Source: Prado023 sp963736425
Lineage (GTDB): Bacteria; Actinomycetota; Actinomycetes; S36-B12; CAIYMF01
Length of the DNA: 64,000 bases
Direction of reading: 5' to 3'
NCBI GenBank assembly: GCA_963736425.1
Contig: CAVTOX010000014.1
Location: 124,001 to 188,000, forward strand
Part shown: piece by piece, positions 62,898-64,000 of the stretch
Numbering within the stretch: position 1 is the first letter of the stretch
How the letters are laid out: every line of letters begins with the position of its first letter
Notes under the pieces: model-generated
The model's database searches: none
What the model saw: the letters and a program-made list of their open reading frames with translations, nothing else
Told to the model about the DNA's origin: nothing
Position numbers and translations under genes: made by a program

Positions 62898-64000
62898 GTG
62901 TGGTGTATGAGACCGGGGGCAAGGGTGCGGGCTGGGTCGACGACCGGCTGGGCAACTCGAACTTCATCCGGCGGAGCCTGAACAAGGTCTTCCCCGACCA
63001 CTGGTCCTTCATGCTCGGCGAGATCGCGCTGTACTCGTTCATCGTCATCCTGCTGACGGGCGTCTACCTGACACTGTGGTTCAAGCCGTCGATGATCGAG
63101 GTCGTCTACGACGGCTCCTACGCCCCGCTCAAGGGCGTGAAGATGAGTGAGGCGATGGCCTCCACGCTGGACATCTCCTTCGACGTCCGCGGCGGGCTGT
63201 TGATCCGCCAGATCCACCACATGGCAGCGCTGTTCTTCGTGGCCGCGATCGCGATCCACCTGCTGCGGGTGTTCTTCACCGGCGCTTTCCGCAAGCCCCG
63301 TGAGCTCAACTGGGTCATCGGCGTGGTGCTGTTCCTGCTGGCCATCGCTGCCGGCTTCTCGGGCTACTCGCTGCCTGACGACCTGCTCTCGGGCACCGGC
63401 CTGCGGATCACCCAGGGCATCATCCAGGCCTCCCCGGTGATCGGCACCTGGTTCTCGTTCCTGCTCTTCGACGGCGAGTTCCCCGGCACGGCCTTCATCC
63501 CGCGGTTGTACGGAATCCACATCCTGTTGGTCCCGGGCCTCATCCTGGGACTGGTCACCGCCCACCTCATGATGGTCTGGTACCAGAAGCACACGCAGTT
63601 CCCCGGCCCGGGTCGCACGAATGAGAACGTCGTGGGCTATCCGCTCATGCCGGTCTACATGGCCAAGGCCGGTGGGTTCTTCTTCGTGGTGTTCGGGACC
63701 ATCGTCGCCCTGGCGGGTCTGTTCCAGATCAACCCGATCTGGGCCTACGGCCCCTACATCCCCGACCAGGTCACGGCCGGTTCCCAGCCCGACTGGTATG
63801 TGGGCTTCCTCGACGGTGCCCTGCGCCTGATGCCGCCCATTGAGATCACGCAGTTCGGGCACACTCTGAGCTTGAACCTGATCATCCCCGCGATGGTCCT
63901 GGCGCCCGTCCTGCTGGTACTGGTCGGGGCGTATCCGTGGATCGAGCGCTACGCGACGGGCAAGGACAACCGCGAGCACCACCTGCTCGACCGCCCGCGC
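62894..64000 (+). CDS. qcrB: Cytochrome b subunit of the bc1 complex, 3' end beyond the window
   Basis: First 369 codons from ATG 62894, open to the right edge. Membrane helices with heme b ligands in RQIHHMAALFFVAAIAIHLL and IHILLVPGLILGLVTAHLMM; Qo-site region SGYSLPDDLLSGTGLRI and PPIEITQFGHTLSLN (the PxIE equivalent of PEWY). After the b core, AYPWIERYATGKDNREHHLL begins the C-terminal extension known in actinobacterial QcrB. Completes the qcrCAB operon. Confidence 0.96.
   Translation, partial: MSVVYETGGKGAGWVDDRLGNSNFIRRSLNKVFPDHWSFMLGEIALYSFIVILLTGVYLTLWFKPSMIEVVYDGSYAPLKGVKMSEAMASTLDISFDVRGGLLIRQIHHMAALFFVAAIAIHLLRVFFTGAFRKPRELNWVIGVVLFLLAIAAGFSGYSLPDDLLSGTGLRITQGIIQASPVIGTWFSFLLFDGEFPGTAFIPRLYGIHILLVPGLILGLVTAHLMMVWYQKHTQFPGPGRTNENVVGYPLMPVYMAKAGGFFFVVFGTIVALAGLFQINPIWAYGPYIPDQVTAGSQPDWYVGFLDGALRLMPPIEITQFGHTLSLNLIIPAMVLAPVLLVLVGAYPWIERYATGKDNREHHLLDRPR

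Noticed and set aside
1..64000. Defence systems, prophage, integrative elements or biosynthetic clusters
   Set aside because: I looked for nucleases, recombinases, toxin-antitoxin pairs, transposases, repeats with attachment sites and NRPS/PKS motifs and saw none; the macro-domain protein has no adjacent ADP-ribosyltransferase toxin.

Overview
The window is high-GC, gene-dense DNA from an actinomycete (Actinomycetota). This rests on frequent GTG starts, many 4-nt ATGA/GTGA stop-start overlaps, and family-specific content: the lipB / OGDH-E2 / lpdA / pepA / gcvT neighbourhood, a qcrCAB + ctaCDF/ctaE branch with trpD inserted, pspA-htpX-pspAB, DUF1707 and DUF3043 proteins, and an SCO2322-like protein. 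I see no rRNA, tRNA, CRISPR, phage or insertion sequence. The species cannot be named from sequence alone.

Layout. 1-7.1 kb: lipB (cut by the left edge), a conserved actinobacterial protein, a TIGR01777-type epimerase, sucB, lpdA, pepA (lipoate and 2-oxoacid dehydrogenase metabolism). 7.3-8.4 kb: gcvT. 8.5-16.45 kb: a minus-strand operon behind a cobalamin riboswitch, running surface protein, EcfT, fused EcfA-A', EcfS, PhnP-like MBL protein, cobU, cobT, cobS, i.e. corrinoid uptake plus nucleotide-loop assembly. 16.5-23.7 kb: macro-domain protein, CsbD protein with 11-mer repeats, two aldo/keto reductases, SDR, kup, secreted cytochrome b5, adenylate kinase. 23.8-31.8 kb: tandem-GGDEF protein, aldo/keto reductase, PadR + DUF1707 protein, MMPL exporter divergent from a TetR, tag, thioesterase. 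31.8-46.6 kb: sppA, class III aminotransferase, His-rich PadR, PLP decarboxylase, recQ, shikimate dehydrogenase-like protein, VOC protein, oxidoreductase/TetR divergent pair, hydrolase-TetR pair, small proteins, a fourth aldo/keto reductase, DUF3043 protein. 46.7-49.1 kb: pspA-htpX-pspAB. 49.1-55.2 kb: nadA, glycerate kinase, erpA, PfkB kinase, aat, TusA + cysteine desulfurase. 55.3-64 kb: ctaC-ctaD-ctaF, a hypothetical, trpD, a degenerate receiver, ctaE, qcrC-qcrA-qcrB (qcrB cut by the right edge).

Sequence quality. At least eight otherwise full-length conserved genes are broken by single-base shifts, and almost every break can be repaired by changing one C/G homopolymer by one base, usually removing a base. 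I read these as consensus errors, not gene decay; affected genes are typed pseudogene only because the reading frame as given is broken.

Most notable for follow-up: the riboswitch-led B12 operon with an unassigned PhnP-like hydrolase; an identical 10-bp palindrome in front of two unrelated PadR genes, one encoding a His-rich N-terminus; an apparently leaderless hydrolase gene whose promoter overlaps 21-bp-phased direct repeats; a CsbD protein extended by five 11-mers; a secreted cytochrome b5 domain; and a tandem-GGDEF protein joined by an exact 21-nt repeat linker.
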